Assembly: GCA_944390615.1 (NCBI GenBank)
Contig: CALXRJ010000027.1
Coordinates: 1-7,355, forward strand
Length of the DNA stretch: 7,355 nucleotides
Source of the DNA: an uncultured Clostridia bacterium
GTDB lineage: Bacteria > Bacillota > Clostridia > TANB77 > CAG-508
Direction of reading: 5' to 3'
This document shows positions 1 to 6,030 of this stretch, piece by piece (the first letter of the stretch is position 1; each line of letters begins with the position of its first letter). The notes under the pieces are model-generated. The model did not search any database. It worked only from the letters and a program-made list of their open reading frames with translations, and was not told the DNA's origin. Both the position numbers and the translations under genes were made by a program.

Positions 1-1
1 T

Positions 2-367
2 GCTATGGAAATTTATATAATAGAATTAACCAAGTTCGAAAAATATAAAGACCAGACCAAAAACAAAGAACTAAACACATGGGTCAAATTTATTCAAAAT
101 CCAGAGGTGGTAGAGATGTCAAATAAAGAGATAAAAAAAGCAAAAGAAGTGCTAGAAGAAATCAGTCAAGATGAAAGAGAAGTCTATATAGCAGAATTAA
201 GAGAAAAATATATTTTAGACCAAAAAGCAGTAGAAGGAGCTGGATATGATAAAGGTTTTAAAGCGGGAACATTACAAATCGCCAAAAAACTATTAGCTCA
301 AAATGTAGACATAGAAACTATAAGCAAAGCAACAGGATTAACAGTAGACGAAATAAAAAAATTATAA
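2..367 (+). CDS. Rpn family recombination-promoting nuclease / PD-(D/E)XK transposase-like protein, C-terminal part
   Basis: The gene is cut by the left edge of the window: the frame is open from base 2 and the Met at base 5 is probably internal. The 121 visible residues match, from memory of the family, the C-terminal half of Rpn/PDDEXK_2 proteins. The visible marks are an 'IIELTKFEKY' strand at the end of the nuclease core, then a W-containing helix (NTWVKFIQNPEV) and a charged helical stretch with SQDEREVYIAELREKYILDQ. A short glycine-containing turn (GYDKGFKAG) follows, and then a tail (AKKLLAQNVDIETISKATGLTVDEIKKL) shaped like the small helical tail of this family. The nuclease residues themselves lie outside the window. 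Family members are linked to RecA-independent recombination and are often present in many copies per genome. Whether this copy is intact cannot be seen. Confidence 0.82.
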   Translation, partial: AMEIYIIELTKFEKYKDQTKNKELNTWVKFIQNPEVVEMSNKEIKKAKEVLEEISQDEREVYIAELREKYILDQKAVEGAGYDKGFKAGTLQIAKKLLAQNVDIETISKATGLTVDEIKKL

Positions 368-390
368 TCAAAAAATGAAATATAAATCAA

Positions 391-427
391 TGAACTTTGA
401 GAACATTCCTCAAAATTCAATTTTATA
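391..427 (+). terminator. Probable intrinsic terminator of the Rpn-type gene
   Basis: An 11-bp stem (391-401 with 409-419, one C/A mismatch) closes a 7-nt loop and is followed by the U-rich run ATTTTATAA. It starts 24 nt after the stop codon at 365-367. Stem and tail are moderate in strength. Confidence 0.5.
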
Positions 428-482
428 ATGAAAACACCAGAAAAGATAAAAGAAAATTAAGAACTTCGATATTGAACAAGAA

Positions 483-530
483 ATAAACTTTAAGCAGACC
501 TTAAATTTTAGGGTCTGCTCTAAAGTTTAT
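483..530. other. Long stem-loop of unknown role
   Basis: An 18-bp stem pairs ATAAACTTTAAGCAGACC (483-500) with 512-530, with a single bulged C at 520 and an 11-nt AT-rich loop. On the + strand the bases after it are GGGAAAAAATG, not a U-run, so it is not a standard terminator in that direction. Read on the minus strand, the following bases (TTTCTTGTTC) are only moderately U-rich. It sits in a 460-nt gap between the Rpn-type gene and the first pilin-like gene. The stretch 531-609 beyond it is AT-rich and nothing else was recognised there. Confidence 0.5.
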
Positions 531-609
531 GGGAAAAAATGAGAGTTAATTGATTATTTTAAAGGTATTGTGTTTTAAATTTAGAAATAAGTTCGAGGTT
601 TTTAATTGC

Positions 610-895
610 AAAGAATAATTTTTTTAATTTGTGTATTATTTTTTTGATTAGTGAAAGACTATAAAAATAGAGTATTTCAAGAAAATGACAAAAATATTAC
701 ATTTTTTTTACAATTAAAAAAAATATTGAATATAAATAATTGGTATGATAAAATACTTTTAGTTGCACTTAGAAATGATATTAAAAATAATTGCAAGATG
801 AGGAGAGATAAGGAAGGGAGATTTTAAAAATGTTTTTAAGTAGAAATTTACAGAAGGAAAAAGGTATTACACTAATCGCGTTAGTGGTTACGATT
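610..895 (+). repeat. Promoter/leader/N-terminus cassette, copy 1
   Basis: This is the first of two direct repeats. It matches 2469-2754 at roughly 90% identity by eye over the non-coding part and stays similar through the first ~22 codons of the gene. It contains an AT-rich upstream block with a well-kept core (GTGAAAGACTATAAAAATAG near 651-670), a sigma-A-type promoter, a leader, and two purine-rich blocks (GAGGAG near 800 and AGGAAGGGAG at 811-820). The second block is the likely Shine-Dalgarno, 9 nt before the ATG at 830. Start codons of the two copies are 1859 bases apart and so are the repeat starts, so the insertions and deletions within the repeat balance out. Confidence 0.9.
726..754 (+). 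promoter_or_regulatory. Sigma-A-type promoter of the first pilin-like gene
   Basis: TTGAAT (726-731) and TAAAAT (749-754) are separated by 17 bases, with A/T-rich DNA upstream that could act as an UP element. The same boxes with the same spacing occur in the second cassette. The expected transcription start near 761 gives a leader of about 70 nt. Confidence 0.7.
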
Positions 896-2305
896 TTAAT
901 TCTACTAATCTTAGCAGGAATAAGTGTATCAACCTTAACAGGAAGCAATGGAATTTTAACCAAAGCTAGTGAAACGAAAACAAAGGTAGAGATAGCCCAA
1001 GAAAAAGAAGAACTACAAATGGCAGTAATGGCTAGTCAAATGGAAGAAACAAATACTTTAGAAATCAAAAAAGAAAATTTAGAAAATGCTATAAAACAAC
1101 AATTTGGAAACAATAAAGACTTTTCTGTTACAGATAATGGGGATGGAAGTTTTTTAGTAAATATGAATGATACACAAAGAATGTACTATGTGAGTGAATT
1201 AGGAGAAGTTATAGCAGAAGAAAATATACTAAAAATAAGTACAGCAGATGAATTAAAAGCATTTAGAGATGATGTAAATAGTGGTAATACTTATGAAGGT
1301 TGGTATGTGTATTTAGCAAATGATATAACATTAGATATAAATGAAGAATGGGAGCCAATTGGTTATTATGTTCAGAACAGTGAAAATACTAGTATAAAAG
1401 ATGGTATATATAATGAGAATAATAATCCATTTTCAGGAATATTTGATGGACAAGATTATAAAGTAGATTATATGAATATCAATAATTCAAAAACTGCACA
1501 AGGATTATTTGGAATAGTTACAAATGGGCATATAAAAAATATTAATCTAGGAGAAAATTGTAGGATAAATATGGAAGGAACAGGATGTGGAGGTATTGTA
1601 GGAATAGTACTTAATAGTGGAACAATATATAATTGCAATAATTATGCAGATATGGAGCAAACAAAAGGTGGAATTGTAGGATCGGTAATAGAATCTGTTA
1701 CAATAAGTAACTGTATTAATTATGGAGATTTAAGTGAAGCAATTGGGGGAATATTAGGAAGCAGCAATGGAACTGATTGGGAAGAATTTGAAAATGAATT
1801 TCATACAATAATAAATTGTGCAAATTATGGTAATATTACAAAAAATGTAGATAGCAATTTTTTAGGTGGAATAGCTGGATACTTTAAAGGAACGATAACG
1901 AATTCTTTTAATGCTGGCAATATTCTAATGAATAATAATCAAAATAATGTGGGAGGAATAGTAGGAGACATATTTGGCAATGTTTTAAATTGTTATAATG
2001 TAGGCAATATAACTACACAAGCATATTCAGCCGGAGGAATAATAGGATATATAGATGCAGGGAATACTGGAAGTTTAATGAATTGCTACAATAAAGGAAA
2101 TGTAGAGTCACTTTTAGGAAATATTAATAGTATAGGAGAGCTTATAGGAGCAAATGTGCAAGAAATGAAAATTATTAATAGCTATATTAGTTCAGATACA
2201 TTTACAGCGTTGGATTTAGGCTCTGCCTATACAGAAGATACTGAAAATATAAATAATGGTTACCCAATTCTGGCTTGGCAGCACGACCAAACAAAGGATA
2301 ATTAA
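830..2305 (+). CDS. Pilin-like surface protein with GLUG-repeat beta-solenoid head
   Basis: This 491-residue protein begins with a short basic leader (residues 1-12, ending EKG) followed by ITLIALVVTILILLILAGIS, the pattern of a class III (prepilin) signal. Cleavage would fall after Gly12. The usual Glu at mature position 5 is Ala17, which is not the classical major-pilin state. A charged helical stretch follows (about 38-90). From about Ser137 comes an adhesin-type lead-in (STADELKAFRDD, then FSGIFDG from residue 201). From about 254 to 455 there are six or so imperfect repeats of the GG(I/L)(V/A/I)G...I.NC.N.G(N/D) type, typical of GLUG motifs that stack as a beta-solenoid in secreted adhesins. 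The inferred role is a surface-displayed binding protein. The start is supported by AGGAAGGGAG 9 nt upstream. There is no sign of a variable repeat at its 3' end. The partner bound is unknown. Confidence 0.82.
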   Translation: MFLSRNLQKEKGITLIALVVTILILLILAGISVSTLTGSNGILTKASETKTKVEIAQEKEELQMAVMASQMEETNTLEIKKENLENAIKQQFGNNKDFSVTDNGDGSFLVNMNDTQRMYYVSELGEVIAEENILKISTADELKAFRDDVNSGNTYEGWYVYLANDITLDINEEWEPIGYYVQNSENTSIKDGIYNENNNPFSGIFDGQDYKVDYMNINNSKTAQGLFGIVTNGHIKNINLGENCRINMEGTGCGGIVGIVLNSGTIYNCNNYADMEQTKGGIVGSVIESVTISNCINYGDLSEAIGGILGSSNGTDWEEFENEFHTIINCANYGNITKNVDSNFLGGIAGYFKGTITNSFNAGNILMNNNQNNVGGIVGDIFGNVLNCYNVGNITTQAYSAGGIIGYIDAGNTGSLMNCYNKGNVESLLGNINSIGELIGANVQEMKIINSYISSDTFTALDLGSAYTEDTENINNGYPILAWQHDQTKDN

Positions 2306-2314
2306 GATTGCTCT

Positions 2315-2357
2315 AAAAATACAGAGTACATTAAAATATGATTACTCTGTATTTTTT
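2315..2357 (+). terminator. Intrinsic terminator after the GLUG protein gene
   Basis: A perfect 14-bp stem pairs AAAAATACAGAGTA (2315-2328) with TACTCTGTATTTTT (2343-2356) around a 14-nt loop, and its 3' arm ends in six T. It starts 10 nt after the stop codon. The A-rich left arm would let it work in both directions. It separates transcription of the two pilin-like genes, which fits each having its own promoter. The stretch 2362-2468 beyond it is AT-rich and holds nothing I recognise. Confidence 0.85.
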
Positions 2358-2468
2358 GAGCTACTACTCTATTTTGTTGTATTCATACTCTTGGTCTATA
2401 TTTAAAAAATATAAAGTTATAGCAAAAACAATTTTTATATGTTAGATTTTTAAATGTTTTCAAATATT

Positions 2469-2754
2469 AAAGAATAATTTTTTTTAATTTGTTTATGATT
2501 TTTTGGATTGGTGAAAGACTATAAAAATAGAATATTTCAAGAAAATGACAAAATATTACATTTTTTTACGATTAAAAAAAATATTGAATATAAACAATTG
2601 ATATGATAAAATAACTTTTAATTACACTTAGAAATGATATAAAAAATAATTGGAAGATGAGGAGAGATAAGGAAGGGAGACTTTAAAAATGTTTTTAAAT
2701 AGAACTTTACAGAAAGAAAAAGGTATTACACTAATCGCGTTAATAGTAACGATT
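2469..2754 (+). repeat. Promoter/leader/N-terminus cassette, copy 2
   Basis: This is the second copy of the direct repeat at 610-895. The upstream block, the -35 and -10 boxes, both purine-rich ribosome-binding blocks, and the coding start MFLxRxLQKxKGITLIAL are kept. Differences are scattered single-base changes and short length changes in A or T runs, not blocks, so the two copies have drifted after duplication or recombination. The similarity drops sharply after about codon 22, where the two proteins become unrelated. Confidence 0.9.
2584..2612 (+). promoter_or_regulatory. Sigma-A-type promoter of the second pilin-like gene
   Basis: TTGAAT (2584-2589) and TAAAAT (2607-2612) with a 17-base spacer duplicate the promoter at 726-754. 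Keeping both boxes and the spacing while neighbouring bases drift supports function. The leader to the ATG at 2689 is about 70 nt. Confidence 0.7.
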
Positions 2755-4146
2755 ATTGTATTATTAATATTAGCAGGAATATCAATAAGCATGATATCAG
2801 GAAATAACGGAATTATTAATAAAGCCATAGAAGCAAGAGATGCGACAGAAATAGCAGGACTTGTAGAAGAAATCAAAATGGCAATACTAGAAAAACAGAT
2901 AAATACCTTAGGAAGTCTAACAAGAGATGATTTAAGAGATGTCTTAAAAGAATATTTTACAGGAGTACCAGAAACCTTGCCAGAAGATGAAACAGAACTT
3001 GCAGAATTAGAGTTAACAACAATCGATGGAAAACATACGATAAAAGTAGGAGATATTTGGCAAGGAAGTTTAAGTGGTTCTTCAGGAGGATTAGCAACTT
3101 TGCCATCTACTGCAGGAACAACCCCATATTTGCCAAGTGAAGATTTTAGCCAAGTTGCAGGAACAGATTTAAGTACTGGATTAGTAATAGAAGATAATGT
3201 AGGAAATCAATATGTATGGATAGAAGTGCCAAATGATGGTACAGGACCAAACTATACGGGAATCACAAGCGAAAACCAATATGATGAAATAGAAGCAGCC
3301 TTACAAACTTATGCAACAGATTATAGGCAAGGCTCTGCAGCACAAACTTTTAGTTGGGAAGATGAATATTATTCAGATGATGTAACAGGATTAACTGAAA
3401 CACAATATAACAATTTAAAAGAAACGATGTTAGCCAGTATATATACAAATGGAGGATTTTGGATAGGAAGATATGAAGCAGGAGATAGTGAGGCGACAGA
3501 GAGTAACACAGCTATAACGGATAGTAACAAAACAACCTCTCATACTGTGGTATCAAAAGCTAATCAAATTCCATATACTTATGTAACATGTAGTGAAGCA
3601 CAAACATTAGCAAGTAGTGTAAATAGTGGAAACTATACAAGTAGTTTAATGTTTGGAATCCAATGGGACTTAGTGATGAAGTATTTAGAAGAAAAAGGGA
3701 CACCTTATGAAGATTTAGCAGGAGCAAATCCAGCAACGTCAGGAATAGGAAGTGCAAGTTGGGGAAATTATTCTGATACACCTACATTTACGATAACCAA
3801 TACACAAGTTAGATATAATACATCTCCTTATAGTTCTAGTAGTAGTTGGACAAAAATAACTTCTATCTATGAAAAAACTGGAATGATATTATTAACGACA
3901 GGAACAGATAGTAAATTTAGTAAGCAAAATATCTACGATATAGCAGGAAATGTATATGAGTGGACTTTAGAGCATGCAACCACTAGTCCGAGCTATCGTT
4001 GTGTTAGTCGAGGAGGCAGTTGCAGCGACAATGGATCTAGCGGTCCGGCTAGTAACCGTGTAGGCTATACTACGACCCATTCCGGCGGCGGCAATCGGTT
4101 TTCGCGTGTCACTATATTAAGACATTTAAAAAGTAAAATTATGTAA
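2689..4146 (+). CDS. Pilin-like surface protein with FGE-sulfatase/C-type-lectin-like head; probable DGR variable protein, frameshifted at its 3' end
   Basis: The protein is 485 residues as read. Residues 1-12 (ending EKG) and ITLIALIVTIIVLLILAGIS form a prepilin-like signal and membrane helix, again with Ala instead of Glu at mature position 5. A charged helix and an acidic, Ser/Gly-rich linker follow. From about Tyr175 (YVWIEVP) to the end is an FGE-sulfatase-type C-type-lectin fold: GGFWIGRYEAG at 255-265, DIAGNVYEWT at 417-426, then SRGGSCSDNGSSGPASNR. This order is that of DGR variable proteins, where the fold serves as a ligand-binding scaffold. A formylglycine-generating activity is not supported. 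The native end is probably GFRVSLY with a stop at 4118-4120; a one-base shift near 4093 instead gives NRFSRVTI plus nine extra residues and a stop at 4144. The start is set by AGGAAGGGAG upstream. The ligand is unknown. Confidence 0.82.
   Translation: MFLNRTLQKEKGITLIALIVTIIVLLILAGISISMISGNNGIINKAIEARDATEIAGLVEEIKMAILEKQINTLGSLTRDDLRDVLKEYFTGVPETLPEDETELAELELTTIDGKHTIKVGDIWQGSLSGSSGGLATLPSTAGTTPYLPSEDFSQVAGTDLSTGLVIEDNVGNQYVWIEVPNDGTGPNYTGITSENQYDEIEAALQTYATDYRQGSAAQTFSWEDEYYSDDVTGLTETQYNNLKETMLASIYTNGGFWIGRYEAGDSEATESNTAITDSNKTTSHTVVSKANQIPYTYVTCSEAQTLASSVNSGNYTSSLMFGIQWDLVMKYLEEKGTPYEDLAGANPATSGIGSASWGNYSDTPTFTITNTQVRYNTSPYSSSSSWTKITSIYEKTGMILLTTGTDSKFSKQNIYDIAGNVYEWTLEHATTSPSYRCVSRGGSCSDNGSSGPASNRVGYTTTHSGGGNRFSRVTILRHLKSKIM
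3991..4120 (+). other. Probable DGR variable repeat (VR)
   Basis: Bases 3991-4110 are about 56% GC (67 of 120 by hand) against about 28% in 3841-3960, an abrupt local change inside one reading frame. The encoded pattern is RGGS, four residues, GS, two residues, PAS.R, about twelve residues, then GFR, which is the shape of variable regions in lectin-fold DGR targets. At the expected variable sites the codons are TGC, AGC, GAC, AAT (4021-4032), AGC, GGT (4039-4044), GGC, TAT (4063-4068), CAT (4078) and three GGC (4084-4092). All end in C or T, as expected if AAY codons in a template were mutated at adenine. The 3' end from 4094 would overlap the homing-initiation segment. The left boundary is approximate, and no template copy is in this window. 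Confidence 0.78.
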
Positions 4147-4166
4147 AATAAAGAACTGTAAAAAAG

Positions 4167-4253
4167 AAAAAAATCACAAAAAACACTAGTAAAAAAACAA
4201 TGAGCATGATAGAATAAAATCATTTAAAAAACTAGGTTTGGAGTGATTTTTTT
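4167..4253 (+). terminator. Long hairpin with U-run after the variable-protein gene
   Basis: Bases 4167-4177 pair with GTGATTTTTTT (4243-4253). Inside, AAAC with GTTT and CTAGT with ACTAG extend the stem after a small internal loop and one bulged base. The loop is about 40 nt and A-rich. The T-run at 4247-4254 makes a terminator the simplest reading. The large loop is unusual and lowers confidence. Confidence 0.5.
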
Positions 4254-4378
4254 TATTAGAAAACCAATATAAGCAAATACCAATATCAGAGCGATATCAA
4301 TCACTATATAATAAAATAATACCAAAAACCACTTCTTAAGAAAATATTTATTTACCCAAACTAAAATGCATAAAAATC

Positions 4379-4407
4379 TTGACATCTAAACAAAATAGCA
4401 ATAGAAT
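4379..4407 (+). promoter_or_regulatory. Consensus promoter of fba
   Basis: TTGACA (4379-4384, a perfect -35) and TAGAAT (4402-4407) are 17 bases apart. The transcription start would fall near 4414, giving a very short leader of about 20 nt that is mostly the ribosome site. The stretch 4255-4378 upstream is AT-rich. It contains the 10-bp palindrome TTCTTAAGAA (4333-4342), 36 bases before the -35, whose role is unknown. Confidence 0.8.
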
Positions 4408-4421
4408 AAAAGAAAAAAACT

Positions 4422-4427
4422 AGGAGG
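4422..4427 (+). promoter_or_regulatory. Shine-Dalgarno of fba, decides the start
   Basis: AGGAGG lies one base before an ATG at 4429 and seven bases before the in-frame ATG at 4435. Only the latter has workable spacing, so translation should start at 4435. Confidence 0.85.
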
Positions 4428-4434
4428 AATGAAT

Positions 4435-5364
4435 ATGTTAGTAACAACCAAGGAAATGTTTGAAAAATCAATGAAAGAAAACTTCGCCATAGGGGCATTT
4501 AATGTAAACAACATGGAAATCGTGCAAGCTATTGTAGATGCAGCAGCAGAAGAAAAATCACCCGTAATTCTACAAGCATCATCTAGTGCTATCAAATATG
4601 CCAGAATTCATTATTTAATGAAATTAGTAGAAGCAGCAGTAGAAGAACACCCAGAAATACCAATTGCCATACACTTAGACCATGGACCAGACTTCGAAAC
4701 AGCCAAAATGTGTATAGACAATGGTTTCACATCAGTTATGATCGATGGTTCCAAATACAGTTTTGAAGAAAATGTAGCATTAACCAAACAAGTAGTAGAA
4801 TATGCCCATGCAAAAGGAGTCATGGTAGAAGCAGAAATAGGAAAACTAGCAGGAATTGAAGATGATGTAAATGTATCAGCAAATGATGCAATTTACACAG
4901 ACCCAGCAGATGCTGAAAGATTTGTAGCTGAAACAGGATGTGACTCATTAGCAATTGCCATAGGAACCAGCCATGGAGCCTATAAATTTAAAGGAGAAGC
5001 AAAATTACGTTTTGACATATTAAAAGAAGTAAAACAAAGAATACCAAATACACCAATTGTACTTCATGGAGCATCAACCGTTATACCAGAGCTTGTTGAA
5101 CAATGCAACAAATATGGAGCAGATATTCCAGGGGCAAAAGGTGTGCCAGATGATATTTTGCATACAGCCTCTATATCAGGTGTATCCAAAATCAATGTAG
5201 ATACAGACTTAAGATTAGCCATGACAGCAGGCATCAGAAAAGTCTTTGTAGAAGAACCATCTACATTTGACCCACGTAAATATTTAACACCTGCAAGAGA
5301 ATTAATAAAAACCACGGTACAGCACAAAATAAGAGATGTATTTGGTTCAGCCAATAAAGCTTAA
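4435..5364 (+). CDS. fba: Class II fructose-1,6-bisphosphate aldolase
   Basis: This enzyme reversibly cleaves fructose 1,6-bisphosphate to dihydroxyacetone phosphate and glyceraldehyde 3-phosphate in glycolysis and gluconeogenesis, in the cytosol, using a divalent metal (usually zinc). The 309 residues span the whole family length. Family motifs are present: GAFNVNNME near 20-28; HLDHG at 80-84 with catalytic Asp82 and metal-ligand His83; VEAEIGKLAG from 131 with Glu132 and Glu134; GTSHGAYKFKG with metal-ligand His180; VLHGAS with metal-ligand His211; and NVDTDLR at 254-260 for substrate phosphate binding. The end (REL.KTTVQHKIRDVFGSANKA) is also typical. No key residue is missing. It has its own strong promoter, and the next gene follows after 54 nt. 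Other members of this fold (tagatose-bisphosphate aldolases) are less likely given the close match to the fba pattern. Confidence 0.96.
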   Translation: MLVTTKEMFEKSMKENFAIGAFNVNNMEIVQAIVDAAAEEKSPVILQASSSAIKYARIHYLMKLVEAAVEEHPEIPIAIHLDHGPDFETAKMCIDNGFTSVMIDGSKYSFEENVALTKQVVEYAHAKGVMVEAEIGKLAGIEDDVNVSANDAIYTDPADAERFVAETGCDSLAIAIGTSHGAYKFKGEAKLRFDILKEVKQRIPNTPIVLHGASTVIPELVEQCNKYGADIPGAKGVPDDILHTASISGVSKINVDTDLRLAMTAGIRKVFVEEPSTFDPRKYLTPARELIKTTVQHKIRDVFGSANKA

Positions 5365-5418
5365 AAAAAATCAAATAACTTGAATTTGTAGAAAATAGAA
5401 AGGAAAAATAGATAAAAT

Positions 5419-5916
5419 ATGAAAAAGAAAATAATATTTATTATTCTACTAATTATCTTATTTTTTATACTAATTGGAATATACAATATTTCCAATCATC
5501 CAACAGAAAATGAACCAACCAACAATACCCTTGCAGAAAACCAACTAGAAAATCAAACAGAAACCACAGAAACCAATGAAAACAACCAACAAACCAATAC
5601 TGCAAATTCAACGACACAAACAGGAACCAATACAAATGCTAATCATGACACAGAAAAAACAGAAATAGCCCATGTTTCACCAAGTGGTTTCATGGGAAGT
5701 TCTCTTTATCGTGTAGTACTTTATTCCAATGGAGAAGTTTATGTACAAACTTTTGATGGAAACGGCTATGAAGAAGAAAACATACTATCACAAGACCTAA
5801 TTGCCCAAAATGTAACCTCTATCAAAGAAGCAGAAGACGAAGAATTGTATGGCGGTGTCATAATAGAAGGAGGAGAAGCAATCAACACCAATTTCGGTTG
5901 GATTACGTTTGAATAA
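5419..5916 (+). CDS. Small membrane-anchored exported protein of unknown function
   Basis: I do not recognise a family for this 165-residue protein. The N-terminus (MKKK followed by about 20 hydrophobic residues, roughly 5-25) is an uncleaved signal anchor, or a signal peptide without a lipobox Cys. Residues about 30-78 are a low-complexity linker rich in Asn, Thr, Gln and Glu, suited to spanning the cell wall. The last ~85 residues form a small compact domain with alternating hydrophobics (SSLYRVVLYSNGEVYVQTFD) and an ending GGVIIEGGEAINTNFGWITFE, probably mainly beta and extracellular. The start has AAAGGA about 14 nt upstream, which is rather far. No separate promoter of good quality was seen, so it may be transcribed with fba, whose stop is 54 nt before. 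Confidence 0.75.
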   Translation: MKKKIIFIILLIILFFILIGIYNISNHPTENEPTNNTLAENQLENQTETTETNENNQQTNTANSTTQTGTNTNANHDTEKTEIAHVSPSGFMGSSLYRVVLYSNGEVYVQTFDGNGYEEENILSQDLIAQNVTSIKEAEDEELYGGVIIEGGEAINTNFGWITFE

Positions 5917-5919
5917 ATT

Positions 5920-5938
5920 ACAGTTACAACTGTTTTTC
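5920..5938 (+). terminator. Weak small hairpin with T-run
   Basis: ACAGTT (5920-5925) can pair with AACTGT (5928-5933), in practice five pairs with a 4-nt loop, followed by TTTTC. It lies directly after the stop codon and just before a much stronger terminator, so it may add little. Confidence 0.3.
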
Positions 5939-5946
5939 TCTTAAAA

Positions 5947-5999
5947 ACAGGAAATCAGCAGAAGGGAGCAACCCTCTACTGAATTTCCTGTATTTTTTT
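5947..5999. terminator. Strong intrinsic terminator between convergent genes
   Basis: A stem of about 18 pairs (5947-5966 with 5972-5991, with two bulges and one mismatch) has a tight loop AGCAA and is followed by ATTTTTTTA on the + strand. The left flank TTAAAAACAGG gives a U-run on the other strand, so it can serve both the small membrane protein gene and the minus-strand HD gene. Confidence 0.85.
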
Positions 6000-6030
6000 A
6001 TAAATTAGAAAAGTAAGATAATGTATTGTA

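Noticed and set aside
761..829. Structured leader or riboswitch in the 5' leader of the pilin-like genes
   Set aside because: The only pairing seen (TTGCA at 763-767 with TGCAA at 792-796) is not kept in the second cassette copy, and no known riboswitch core was recognised.
1580..2200. DNA-level tandem repeats in the GLUG region
   Set aside because: The repeats are seen at protein level only; the DNA units have diverged too far and vary in length.
781..2876. Minus-strand reading frames at 781-963 and 2628-2876 with similar protein sequences
   Set aside because: They lie opposite the duplicated cassette; their similarity follows from the DNA repeat, and neither has a convincing ribosome site or codon pattern.
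2689..4146. Formylglycine-generating or sulfatase-modifying enzyme function
   Set aside because: Only the fold pattern matches. The pilin-like anchor and the hypervariable-type C-terminus point to a binding scaffold, and I could not identify the catalytic cysteine pair.
4429..4434. Upstream ATG at 4429 as fba start
   Set aside because: It is only one base after AGGAGG, too close for initiation; ATG 4435 has the proper spacing and gives the usual family N-terminus MLVTTKEMFEKS.
5380..5418. Separate promoter for the small membrane protein gene (TTGAAT at 5380)
   Set aside because: At 17-base spacing the -10 position reads GAAAAA; the better-looking TAGATAAAAT falls against the start codon.
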